This document shows, one piece after another, positions 29,130 to 37,488 of a DNA stretch of 64,000 nucleotides (its first letter is position 1; the number at the start of each line of letters is the position of its first letter). Source of the stretch: Spirosoma telluris (GTDB lineage: Bacteria > Bacteroidota > Bacteroidia > Cytophagales > Spirosomataceae). The notes below the pieces were generated by a model. The model saw only the letters and a list, made by a program, of their open reading frames with translations. It was not told the origin of the DNA and searched no databases. The DNA lies in assembly GCA_003259005.1 (NCBI GenBank), contig QLII01000001.1, forward strand, positions 8,299,001 through 8,363,000, given 5' to 3'. The position numbers and the translations under genes are program-made.

Positions 29130-29194
29130 AGCGGCCCAGATCACAAAAAAGCCTGACAGTAAAACTGTCAGGCTTTTTTGTGATCTGGGCCGCT
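29130..29194. terminator. Perfect 31-bp inverted repeat hairpin
   Basis: Arms 29130-29160 and 29164-29194 match perfectly with a 3-base loop. The inner part (AAAAAAGCCTGACAGT / ACTGTCAGGCTTTTTT) is a standard bidirectional terminator; the outer part adds GCGGCCCAGATCAC. It lies between the antitoxin promoter and the end of the FMN reductase gene. The perfect, extended arms are unusual. Confidence 0.75.
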
Positions 29195-29214
29195 ATGAAA
29201 TAGGTTGATACCGT

Positions 29215-29813
29215 CTATTTTTCTACTAAACTTGGCGTCCCAATCCACCGTTGTGCTACGTTCAGCGTATACTCCAAAAAAGCCTTAGCGGTTCGCTCGT
29301 AGACTTCGTGACCGTTGAAATGGCCGTTTTCATCCAGATTCTTATCGGTTTCGTGCGACTCATACAGCTTTGGGGAAACGATGGAGTAGCTATGAGTAAA
29401 ACTTATAATTTTATTTACCACCGTCGTCATATCCAGCGCTGGTTGCCGACCACCCCGTCCGTTTGAGATTCCCACCATAGCAAATACCTTGTTGTCGAAC
29501 AGGTGTTTGTAAGCTGGGCCACCTAATTGGTGAATCGCATTGGTCGCTTGTGGGGGGCTGTCCAGTTGTATTCGGGCATAGCAAAAATAATCAGATCAGC
29601 AGCTTCCCAGGCATTGATCAATTCTTCCTGGAAGGGTGTCAGCGACTCCTTTTTTACCGATCCCTGACCAACCAATGGTATATCGTAATGCTCAAACGTT
29701 ACGATCGAAACCTCATGCTGCCCCTCTTCGGCCAGCAGGTGCCGAAGGTAGCTGACAAAGCGCAACGAATTGCTGTTTTTGCGCGATGAGGTAGAAATCA
29801 GCGTAATTTTCAT
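29215..29813 (-). CDS. NADPH-dependent FMN reductase family protein, frame-disrupted
   Basis: Flavodoxin-fold NAD(P)H:FMN oxidoreductase of about 199 residues. The N-terminal phosphate loop STSSRKNSNSLRFVSYL and the strand IIFAMPEYNWTAPPQATNAI (after joining) are family features, with MVGISNGRGGRQPA in the second part. The frame breaks at the G run 29552-29557 on the plus strand: one extra base turns TAPHKRPMR into TAPPQATNAIHQLGGPAYKH. The cytoplasmic enzyme probably reduces quinones, azo compounds or flavins. It could be part of a redox-stress response. Confidence 0.85.
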
Positions 29814-29954
29814 TGTGTTAGGTTATCAATTCAAGTTAGTTAACAAACCCAGGCCTTCGGACTTTAGTTTCGTTACTCCACCTAATACGATCTTGCAACG
29901 TTTTGATCCTTAACTGGGTCTGTTTATTAACGTTCTATCAGACTGCCTAAACTC

Positions 29955-30335
29955 ATGAGATTCGCCTGCTTATTTCTATTCATTACCAGTTTCGCGTACG
30001 CCCAGGTCCCCGGAACCGCCGTCCGTCGGGATTCTATGCCATTGGTTTTTCCGCCTGATCTGATGCCAACTGCCCGGCCAAACAACTTGTTTTATCGGGA
30101 CCAAACGGATTCGAAAAATGTTATACGGGCTACCCTGGATAATATGCCGGTAAAAGTGCCTGATTCAGCCATGATTTATACGATGAGACAATCAGGGCAA
30201 CCGTATAGGAGACCTCAGCAACTATTCCCCCGTTTTTTAAGCCAGCGCCAAGAGGAATGCACAAAAAATTTAAATGAGCTAGTTAGACAAGGTAGACATG
30301 CCGTATCTCCAAAAGACGTTGTTGCATCTATTTAG
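29955..30335 (+). pseudogene. Small exported protein truncated by an IS end
   Basis: The first 100 or so residues look like a real exported protein: a signal peptide (MRFACLFLFITSFAYAQ) and then a proline-rich stretch without known domains. From 30273 on the reading frame runs into the end of the IS5-type element, and the last 20 residues (NLNELVRQGRHAV...) are encoded by IS sequence. The same IS-end peptide appears in frame beside the element fragment at 58.4 kb. So the C-terminus is chimeric, and the original gene is probably disrupted. Function unknown. Confidence 0.65.
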
Positions 30336-31293
30336 GGACGATTAAATGGGATTGGGGTAAACCAGGCTGAGCAAAGCAGTTTAACAGTTTGCCGTTCAGC
30401 CCTACTTCGGTCCTTTGATTAACCAACTTGCGTCCGCGAATCCGCTCGCCAAACCCTGTCTTGTCGCGGAACATGTTCACTTCCGCTTTTCTGCGCTGAT
30501 GGTAGCCCACCGATCGTTTCCAACTGGCTCGATCGGTGGCTGCTATCTGACCGATGGCCTGGGCCCGTTGAGCAAAAAGCAGCTTCCCCTTCCTGGACTT
30601 GGCCAAAGCCGCCTTGCGGTGAGGAGGAATCAACTGGCGGGTAGTGGGGAGCGAAACTTCTTCTTGTCATAAGCCCCATCGGTCGCACAAGAAGCCACCC
30701 CCAAGGGTAGTTGGCCCAGTAACTCCAGACCGCTCTGGGCATCATCAACCGCGTTGTCGGTTAGGTTGTAGGCCAGGATTTGCAGACTCTGGGGCTCAGA
30801 AACTAAACTCAGCTTGAGCCATTGCCAAGTGCCCCTTTGCCGTGCTGGCGCACCTTCCACCGCGCGGGCGACCCCGTCGCCTTCTGCCTTGACTTTGAGG
30901 TCCGTAGAGTCAATCACGATCGCAACGGGCGTTGACTCCTGGACGCCTGTGGGCATCAGATCAACCTGGAGTTTGCCAGACCGACGCTGCAACTGGGAGT
31001 AACTGGTCACCGTTAAGGGTAAGTCCAGCCACTCAAAGAGGTCTTTGACAAAGCCTTGAGTCTGTCGAAAGGATAGATGAAAAAGTTGGCGCATGGTCAG
31101 TCACAATTCAATGGCTATGGCACAGTAGGTGTAGGCTCCGATGGGTTGGGTGGTGGGCTGTTCATCCCAAAGTTGGGCGATGTTGGCCGGTAACCACAGA
31201 CTGATGGGACCTTGTTGCTGAAGGGCTTTATTGTAGTGGGGCCAGTTGGTGATCTTATAGCGGGTGTGGGCGGGCGGTTGCTGAGTTTCGCTA
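30273..31293 (-). mobile_element. IS5-family element, right end lost
   Basis: A decayed insertion sequence: one terminal repeat (about 58 bases, 30273-30330) next to the transposase 3-prime end, then the transposase gene on the minus strand. The other end is missing: the coding sequence matches the fragment at 58.2 kb only up to about 31293, where the two copies diverge at codon 5-6. It interrupts the exported protein at 29955. No clear target duplication can be defined because one end is gone. Confidence 0.75.
30328..31293 (-). pseudogene. IS5-family DDE transposase, broken
   Basis: About 320 codons of an IS5-family (DDE) transposase. The N-terminal part reads HTRYKITNWPHYNKALQQQGPISLW; the first catalytic region is VAIVIDSTDLKVKAEG, the second ASCATDGAYDKKKF, and the C-terminus has YHQRRKAEVNMFRDKTGFG with the last Glu of the triad. 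It is damaged three times. The start is missing. A TGA stands within IELxLTMRQLF at about 31103 where a Cys codon is expected. One base is missing at the run 30639-30641. A start (MSNDKQTQQ) is preserved in the 58.2-kb copy. It cannot make an active enzyme as it stands unless the changes are sequencing errors. Confidence 0.82.
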
Positions 31294-31598
31294 TTGATGT
31301 AATGGCTTATGTGTTATCCTTAAAAGAAGCGTTTGAAAAATTGTTCATTAAAGCAGAAGGTGTATCGAACTGGAAGCCGCTCACTGTCCATTTCGTTCTT
31401 TCGGCAAGAGATCACCTGTTTGCCTCGTCATGTTCAATCATTAGCTCAATTTATCCGCTACCTGGAATCCATTGCTCAATCACTTTTGACACGCCAATGG
31501 ATGTATGTCCCGTAGTCTGAAACATTTTCCCCGCATGTTGGCAAACGCTATAAATACAACCAATTTACCTCCCCGTTAAGGCGCATAACCGAAAACAC
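31294..31598. other. Non-coding gap beside the IS; no convincing gene
   Basis: After the IS break point the stretch has short open frames on the plus strand (a 60-residue one at 31333-31515 among them), none with a recognisable domain, usual start or codon bias. It may be a remnant of another mobile gene. The last 60 bases lie downstream of the SprB-type gene and hold no clear terminator. Confidence 0.4.
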
Positions 31599-33368
31599 TT
31601 ATCGAAGCAGCGCAACTTTACCTTGATATACCTGATTTTGTCCGGTAGGAAATTGCACCCGGAGCTGGTAAGTATATATTCCCTCAATGACGACTCCCTG
31701 CTCGTAGCCATCCCACAAAATAGCACCGTTCTTAATTTCTTCAGCCCCTCTATGAAAAACAACCGTTCCCCATCGATTATAAATGATTAGGTCGGTAAAC
31801 TGTAAACTGGTCATGGGGAAGAATACCACCCAGCCGTCATTGATCCCATCTCCATTTGGCGTAAACGAATCCGGCATATAGATGGTATTCACGCAGGGTT
31901 CACCCAGCATAATTGACCTCTCAACCAGACAACCCCGATCATCCCTTACCGTAACGGTGTAGGTGCCCAGGGGAAGTTGACGGAAGGACGAATCGGCTTG
32001 ATAGGCCATCCCATTGAGTCCATAACTCAATGCACGTAGACTGGTTGCCGAAAGACTGATTTGCCCATCGGCCATTCCACAAGTGGGTGGTAAGGCAAGA
32101 ATATGGTTGATGGTTGGGCCATCACTAGGGCCTACCGCAACCTGTTGCGCAGCCCGACAACCTGTCTCATCCTGGACTGATACCAGATAGGTTCCAGCCG
32201 CCAAACTATCAAACGTATTGGCAAATTGATACCGCAAACTATCGATTGAGTAGGTGATTCGGCCGTTGCCGGCCTCACTATGGATGGTAATAAGGCCATT
32301 CGTTTTTCCACAAGTTGTAGTTATGACTTCTACTTGATTGATCGTAAGGTTGACAGATTTTTCTAGAGATACTGATATAGAGGCCGTACATTGATCCCGG
32401 TCCTTGACCGTAACGGTATAGGTACCTCCTGCCAGGCTGGTAAACTGATTGTCGGTCTTAAAATCGACACCATTCAGCGAATAGAGTAGCGAACCAGATC
32501 CCCCGAATGCCAAAATCGTAATCGCTCCATCCGTCTGGCCGCAATGAGGGTCAAGCGGTAAAATGGACGAAATAGTCGGGCTTGGCGGGGCAGGAACGAC
32601 GACCTCGCTGGTACCCCAACAACCAGCTGCCACCGAATCCATGAGTAGATAGGTGCCCGGTGCCAAATTAGTGAACACCGGGGTTCGTTGGGCGGGCCCT
32701 TTATTTAAGCTATAATACAACGGATTACGGGCCGTTCCGCCCGTTGCGGTTACCGAAATAACACCATCATTTTTTTCACAACTGGCGGGTATTATAATCA
32801 TATTGTGTAAAAAAGCTTCGACAATTTCAATGGTGATGGCTATCGGCGAAGTTTCCACACCGGAAAGGGTTTGCGTCAAATAAAAGGTAGTAGTTTGATC
32901 GATTGGTGGTGAATGATACGTATTTCCCAGGTATAGCAGTCGTTTTTTGTCCGCATCGGCGTACCAGCGTACATTAGTTCCAGTAACGGTTAACTCCGGA
33001 TTCCCACCCAGGCAATACGAATCGCGGGATAGTAACGCAATCGAATCGGCTAATGACTCACGTTCAGACGTAGGCAAGCTAAGTTGACCTTCAAACCAGA
33101 GTTTAGGGTTACTGTTACCAGAAAGAAGTTCATTCATAGTCAAACATCGGTTGCGGCTGGTCATTTGGCTTCCGCTCGGCAATAAATGCTTATGAGTTGG
33201 GTTTCGTTTCTGGGCTATTTCAGACCAGCCGGGCTGGGCGGAGGATCGATTCGTCAATAGAATAACTCCCTGACAATTTATGAAAAAAGCCCCCTCTACC
33301 GGTGTAACCAGTAGACTCATCCACAGGGCCAGAATGAAGGGCCACCTTATTTTCCACAGCTCCTGCAT
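31599..33368 (-). CDS. SprB-repeat surface protein with T9SS type B (gliding motility) C-terminal domain
   Basis: A 589-residue secreted protein. It has an N-terminal signal sequence, then an Ig-like segment, then four SprB-like repeats of about 75 residues (roughly residues 195-490). Each begins with a Cys and an N/T-D/N-G pattern, such as CEKNDGVISV, CGQTDGAITI, CGKTNGLITI and CGMADGQISL, and each ends with an x-GTYTVTV-x-D strand and Cys. The last 90 residues, from YMPDSFTPNGDGINDGW to QVYQGKVALLR, are the gliding motility-associated C-terminal domain, which targets proteins to the type IX secretion system. The product is probably an adhesin or matrix protein on the cell surface. The paired cysteines in the repeats could form disulfides. 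Intact and long enough. Confidence 0.92.
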   Translation of the reverse strand: MQELWKIRWPFILALWMSLLVTPVEGAFFINCQGVILLTNRSSAQPGWSEIAQKRNPTHKHLLPSGSQMTSRNRCLTMNELLSGNSNPKLWFEGQLSLPTSERESLADSIALLSRDSYCLGGNPELTVTGTNVRWYADADKKRLLYLGNTYHSPPIDQTTTFYLTQTLSGVETSPIAITIEIVEAFLHNMIIIPASCEKNDGVISVTATGGTARNPLYYSLNKGPAQRTPVFTNLAPGTYLLMDSVAAGCWGTSEVVVPAPPSPTISSILPLDPHCGQTDGAITILAFGGSGSLLYSLNGVDFKTDNQFTSLAGGTYTVTVKDRDQCTASISVSLEKSVNLTINQVEVITTTCGKTNGLITIHSEAGNGRITYSIDSLRYQFANTFDSLAAGTYLVSVQDETGCRAAQQVAVGPSDGPTINHILALPPTCGMADGQISLSATSLRALSYGLNGMAYQADSSFRQLPLGTYTVTVRDDRGCLVERSIMLGEPCVNTIYMPDSFTPNGDGINDGWVVFFPMTSLQFTDLIIYNRWGTVVFHRGAEEIKNGAILWDGYEQGVVIEGIYTYQLRVQFPTGQNQVYQGKVALLR

Positions 33369-33925
33369 GGTACAATTCGCCAGGGTATAGCAAGCCGGCC
33401 AGTGCAGCTAAACACTTGGGCTATCCCTCGAAAAGATGGATCATTTGGCTCACTACTGCTCAAGTATACTGAATTGTGTTTACTTTAATCTGAAGGGGAT
33501 AAAATGGCTCATGAAGCACTTTTTAAGGAAAGTGGATTATTTGCTATTAGAGGAGCAGTTATAGCAATATCACCTTTTTCGCCCTGTAGGGGGATCTAAC
33601 ACCGTTGGGCCGGACCTCCGTAGCGTTAAATTCGCCATGTATTGGTTATAATCAGTTGATGCTGCTGAACTTCATAGCATTTTTGCCGCACCGGCGGTCA
33701 GATTTTAACGTCCATTTTAACACTGAATGCATAGAAAATAACTACGCCCCATGTATATATGGTATAATAACCTGCTTACTAAAACGCCTGTTTGAATTTA
33801 CCTAGCTTGTATAACTTTGCCTTTCTTTATATCAAATTATGGCTGTCAATCAAATGTCGGAAATTTGCCCTGTTTGTTTGATTATGCCCACTATTGCAAT
33901 TCCAGTCATGAGTATAGACTAATGA
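33369..33925. other. Intergenic region, AT-rich; no supported gene
   Basis: The only open frame (33605-33805 on the plus strand, 66 codons) has no recognisable motif and no good start context. The piece 33590-33630 (CTGTAGGGGGATCTAACACC...) has a rise in G+C. The upstream part probably holds the promoter of the SprB-type gene. I see no RNA gene or clear repeat. Confidence 0.4.
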
Positions 33926-34566
33926 CTAAAAATAATAGAATAGATTGAGTGACCATACTCGGTTATACAACTTCTCAACTCGGTAATAAGTAGGAATTCC
34001 AGTTTGGGGAGCGGGGCTGTATAATTCTGCCTTATTGGTTGCATGCCGTAATAGTATCGGAGATCTACTGCGACATGTGACCCTAATCGGTACCCGACTC
34101 CACCGGTTATCCCAACGTCTATTTTATTTGTATGTTGCATGACAGAGAAAGTTTTCTCTTTATCAGATGAGTGATAACTATTAGCACTCACTAAATAACC
34201 AACTTGGCCACCTGCTTCAACAAATCCTCGTTCATTCTTTGCCCGAAACCGGAGCAATACAGGTAACGATATATAATCAATAGCTGTAATATATTTATCG
34301 GATACATACCCATTAGTTGATGTATAACGACTTCCTTGCCGCGAATAATTTAACTCACTAGCCAAAGCAAAGTTGCGTGTGAATTGTTGCTCAAATGCAA
34401 TTCCCACCTTATATCGCAATAAAATGTCATTGAGCGTTAAACTAGCTTGGACTTGACCTGCACTAGGCCCAAATGTAATTCCAAATCGAGTTCCAGTTTG
34501 CCCATAACCCTCTAATAAATTAATTAATGAAAGGAAAATCACAATTTTCAGTTTCGTTTTCATCAC
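33926..34566 (-). CDS. Porin-like outer membrane beta-barrel protein, frame-disrupted at the end
   Basis: An 8-stranded PorT/OMP_b-brl_2-type outer membrane protein, about 213 residues. The signal peptide ends near EGYGQ, followed by RFGITFGPSAGQVQAS, FALASELNYSRQGSRY, YISLPVLLRFRAKNERGFVEAGGQVGYL and VGYRLGSHVAVDLRYYYG. The frame as given ends in non-barrel sequence at 33919. One missing C at 34037-34038 (plus strand GG) restores KAELYSPAPQTG and a C-terminal VWSLNLFYYF, a proper barrel end with stop at 33926. It is 74 bases downstream of the T9SS-sorted protein and has a hairpin between them. Confidence 0.82.
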
Positions 34567-34577
34567 CGTTTTTTTTT

Positions 34578-34640
34578 AATGAAGTGGCTACACAACTTAT
34601 CAAACTCTATGGAATAGATAAGTTGTGTAGCCACTTCATT
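34578..34640 (-). terminator. 24-bp inverted repeat between two minus-strand genes
   Basis: Arms 34578-34601 and 34617-34640 are perfectly complementary, with a 15-base loop; a run of T on the outgoing side (minus-strand A/T rich) follows. It starts at the stop codon of the upstream surface protein gene and precedes the barrel protein gene, so it can separate the two transcripts. Confidence 0.7.
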
Positions 34641-35845
34641 TACTGTAAAATGATTCGAATAGATTCAGTTCTATCTAAGCTATAAATCCCCTGTAAATAA
34701 TATGTACCTCTTGGTAAAGAGTGTACATCCAACTCGATCTGTAATCCGTTTTTTACTGCTTCTTCAGAATACTGCCCTTTAACTTTTACTTCTCTAATTG
34801 TCCCATTTTTTTCGCTCGATAACCGCAAAGAGGAGGGTAGTGATTGATCTTCATCCCCAGCATCAAATAGGGCCGTAATTTTATCAGTAGTTGGGTTGTT
34901 AGCTACTCGGAACCCACAACTACTGATAAAAAATGTCCGTGAAGAGCCTCCTGTGGTGCTACATGCGGAATTAGTAACACTCATTTGCAGTAGAAATCCG
35001 CCAGTTGATCCCGCCGTTACCGTTGCATTTGGTCCATAGGAATAAAAATAGGAGACGTTACTACTTCCTGAAGGGATAGACCAGCTATAACTATACTGGG
35101 ACAAAGGTAGATTTGGATTAGCTTGGTAATTACGGGTATTACCAACGCAGAACGAGGATCCATTATCACCCCCACCAGTAGCTGCAAATGTTATGTCACT
35201 GCTTCCAGGTGCGCCAAACCAGTAGGTTATAGCATCGCCTTGTAAATTACTACAACCAGGGATAACACCTCGAACGCTGACAGAACCAAAAGAATTATAT
35301 TGTATTGTTACACTACTAGTTGTTGATCCGGTTGAAGTATACGTAGTTCCACTGTTAACTGTAACGCCACCAGTTGTCTGCCAAACTAAATCTAAAGGTT
35401 TTGTGCTTTGAAAGCTGTACGCATCTGATACAGTGAAGGTGGCTGAATTGCCTGTTGAACATAATGTAGATGTAGCTGTGAATGTTGGCATAGGTGGTTT
35501 TTGATTGACATAGACTCTAATAGTACCTAGACCAGGGTTATTTTCATAACCTACATCAATGTAGCCATTCTGCTTGTTAGAATCTAAATTTAGACTTTTC
35601 TCTATATCTGATGGTGTGTCGGAAACTGAAAAATTGGGTGTTGTCGTAACATCGATTCCGAGAATATCAACACCATCGGTAATTACGTCGATGTAGACGT
35701 AAACACTGGTTTTACCACATTCTACGTATGCTGTTTGCCCATTCGTATACCAGACTCCATCAATATTAACTCTAGAAGGGGCCGCAATAAGAGATCTAAA
35801 ATTTGTCGTAAGTATTACGACTAGGACGTAGAATATTGCTTTCAT
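34640..35845 (-). CDS. Secreted PKD-like domain protein with T9SS type A-like C-terminal signal
   Basis: A 401-residue exported protein. It has an N-terminal signal (to about residue 22) and a body with two or three Ig/PKD-like beta domains: PTFTATSTLCSTGNSATFTVSDAYSF, VRGVIPGCSNLQGDAITYWF, YSWSIPSGSSNVSYF. These are rich in Ser, Thr and Gly and have spaced cysteines. The last 75 residues, from NNPTTDKITALFDA to HSLPRGTYYLQGIYS to ESIRIILQ, match the pattern of type A sorting domains (NPxxD, the L-P-x-G-x-Y motif and a final beta strand). It is therefore likely secreted by the type IX system. Codon use is more AT-rich than the flanking core genes. Function unknown. Confidence 0.8.
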   Translation of the reverse strand: MKAIFYVLVVILTTNFRSLIAAPSRVNIDGVWYTNGQTAYVECGKTSVYVYIDVITDGVDILGIDVTTTPNFSVSDTPSDIEKSLNLDSNKQNGYIDVGYENNPGLGTIRVYVNQKPPMPTFTATSTLCSTGNSATFTVSDAYSFQSTKPLDLVWQTTGGVTVNSGTTYTSTGSTTSSVTIQYNSFGSVSVRGVIPGCSNLQGDAITYWFGAPGSSDITFAATGGGDNGSSFCVGNTRNYQANPNLPLSQYSYSWSIPSGSSNVSYFYSYGPNATVTAGSTGGFLLQMSVTNSACSTTGGSSRTFFISSCGFRVANNPTTDKITALFDAGDEDQSLPSSLRLSSEKNGTIREVKVKGQYSEEAVKNGLQIELDVHSLPRGTYYLQGIYSLDRTESIRIILQ

Positions 35846-36575
35846 AATGAGTTTTCGTTTAAAAAGTGATGATCGTTATTTTGAACTAAATAAATATGTT
35901 GTATCATCATTCTAATGTAGACTGACTATAATCGTTCCTACAAAAAAAATAGACTAAATTGGCGGTGAAATAGATAAAGAAGGGTTTTGAATAGATATAA
36001 CAAATGTTACTGGATACGATTATCTAAGAAACACCAAAAAACAGCCTATTGGATTTGCACTAACTGGGATTTGTAAAAACGAGCCAAGTGATGATAAACA
36101 AGTACTTCGTAGCCGCGTTGGTTTTGATTAAATAAGCGGTTTATGAATAAGTGTATCAAACTGGCGATATAGGTTTGTAATTGATCGTTTGTTGAATGGG
36201 TAGACAGCATAAAGGGCTTAGCCCGACGACTGCGCTTATTTAATAACTCAAGTTGCGAGATAATAGGTCTTGCCAATTGCCAACCTCATCGGTAATTTTG
36301 GAGTATCTCACGCTCTAAAATCAATCCAATGCTGGCCGACAAGACCATCGCAATTTACTGCTTTGTGGATGATATGTTCCAGGCTATGGGCCGTAAAACC
36401 GACCCCCATTGTAAACTCAACGCGCTACTACTGCCTTATTAGCAGCCCTCAAATTTTATGGAACTAGACGGGCGAAGTTGGCAGGTCTAACTAAAAGTAG
36501 GGGAATTAACTTGACAAGCTACTGATAATCTGACAGTTTTACTTTTGTATGTGTCGCTTTACTGCTGGTTGATAA
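35846..36575. other. Intergenic debris with transposase remnants; no intact gene
   Basis: The stretch to 36280 holds a 76-codon frame on the minus strand (36046-36276), basic and aromatic (HLARFYKSQLVQIQ at its end), which I cannot assign; it may be the end of a transposase. The IS982 remnant starts at 36329. No promoters or RNA genes were identified. AT content is high. Confidence 0.4.
36329..36532 (+). pseudogene. IS982-family transposase, N-terminal remnant
   Basis: Starts MLADKTIAIYCFVDDMFQAMGRKTDPHCKLN, which matches the N-terminus of IS982-family transposases (AIYCxxDDxxxAxG pattern). It continues after a frameshift with TTALLAALKFYGTRRAKLAGL, matching the following helix. About 65 codons only, then a stop; the catalytic domain is gone. 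A relic of a past insertion. Confidence 0.7.
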
Positions 36576-36608
36576 AACAAAAACGCTAGCCTCAGTAAAG
36601 CCAGCGTT
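36576..36608 (-). terminator. Terminator hairpin on the minus strand
   Basis: AACGCTGGC and GCTAGCGTT (8 of 9 pairs) are followed on the minus strand by a T run. It lies 28 bases beyond the remnant at 36636 and would have ended that transcript. Confidence 0.55.
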
Positions 36609-36635
36609 CATTAGTACCTCATTCCTCAGCAGGCC

Positions 36636-36725
36636 TTAATTCAGCCGCCGGACATCATTGATCGCCTGCGCTGAAAACACTATCTCGTACTGATCGATAC
36701 GCTCTGCTAGCTGGGTTACTTTCCG
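36636..36725 (-). pseudogene. C-terminal remnant of an unknown gene
   Basis: A short frame reading RKVTQLAERIDQYEIVFSAQ... to a stop, then the terminator. It looks like the last 30 codons of a protein with a helical end; the rest has been lost. The sequence suggests an alpha-helical domain but the family is not recognised. Confidence 0.4.
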
Positions 36726-37030
36726 CTCCTAGGTAATGAGATAGAATCATTTGCCAGTCAGCTGGTCATATGGATAGGGCTATTTCATTTTCGTACTATT
36801 CTAGGAAGTACAAAACGAAGGCAGCCTGAAAATGCCCAAAGGTGAAGCTTAGAGGAGGAAAGGGAACTCAAACGGGCATTGCCTTTGGTACTTTAAGAAG
36901 AAAAGTACGAAAAGTAGTTTGCCTATTAACAAGCAAATGGCCAAAGTCTTAATGTATCACTCTGGGGAAAATCCCTCGCCTTTAGGCGAAGACTTTAGTT
37001 TAATAGCTTTGCATACCAACTCTTACGTGT

Positions 37031-37363
37031 ATGCAGCACTGCCGAAAGACAAGCCACACAACTTATGATTGCAAGTATCATATCGTCTGGATAACCAAAT
37101 ACCGCAAGCAAGTGCTAGTCGGTTTGGTAGCCGAGCGAGTTCGCGAACTACTTCGGGACATCTGCAAAGAGCACGAGATTTTACGAGGTGTCCTGAACCC
37201 TAAAAGTGAGCCAGTGAAATTTAGGTTTTTTTACTCTACTTTTCACTGGCTCACTTTTAGGGGTTCAGGACAAAAGGTTGAAAATTGTTTTCGATTCAGA
37301 AGCAGGTTGCGTGCGTTGAATTTACGTAAAAGTTCAATTCTTTTTTTAGAGTATAGCAAATGA
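37031..37363 (+). pseudogene. IS200-type TnpA (Y1 transposase), truncated
   Basis: MQHCRKTSHTTYDCKYHIVWITKYRKQVLVG... matches the N-terminal strand and helix of the single-strand Y1 transposase TnpA of IS200/IS605 elements. It keeps RELLRDICKEHEILRG but diverges at 37190, just before the HUH motif (usually VSKDHVHLF), where a palindromic insertion begins. The catalytic His and Tyr are lost, so it is inactive. Confidence 0.82.
37190..37271. repeat. 82-bp palindromic (MITE-like) element inserted in tnpA
   Basis: Arms 37190-37219 and 37241-37271 are inverted repeats (GTCCTGAACCCCTAAAAGTGAGCCAGTGAAA, one base shorter in the left arm) around a 21-base AT-rich spacer. The left arm is missing one C of its CCCC run. 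This has the shape of a miniature, non-autonomous element, or two ends of a larger IS after deletion of the middle. It cuts the IS200 gene. Confidence 0.65.
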
Positions 37364-37419
37364 GCATGACAGTTCCTGGAGACTTGGGTATCGCGGTCTT
37401 CCTTTAGGAGTTACCCCAT

Positions 37420-37457
37420 AAAAAAGCTGCCATTAGAAATAATGACAGCTTTTTTTA
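37420..37457. terminator. Intrinsic terminator
   Basis: AAAAAAGCTGCCATT and AATGACAGCTTTTTT form a hairpin with A and T flanks. It lies 31 bases beyond the end of the minus-strand hydrolase gene and could work for both strands. Confidence 0.7.
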
Positions 37458-37488
37458 GTCTTATTTGATTAGAAAATCAATGGCGCGA

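Larger units (their letters stand above)
36960..37415 (+). mobile_element. IS200/IS605-type element remnant
   Basis: A small IS200-like element. The left side has a hairpin (TCGCCTTTAGGCGA, about 36976-36989) typical for the left end of such elements, then a candidate TAGCTTTG -7 box at 37004 and the tnpA start at 37031. The right side near 37395-37415 has a CTTCCTTTAGGAG hairpin. The interior is replaced after 55 codons by a palindromic element and AT-rich sequence. The ends are judged by eye. Confidence 0.6.

Noticed and set aside
30415-31002. Plus-strand open frames inside the IS region
   Set aside because: They are antisense to the transposase and reflect its GC-rich codons.
33605-33805. 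66-codon plus-strand frame in the gap before the SprB-type gene
   Set aside because: No recognisable features, no coding bias and no start context; not enough to call a gene.
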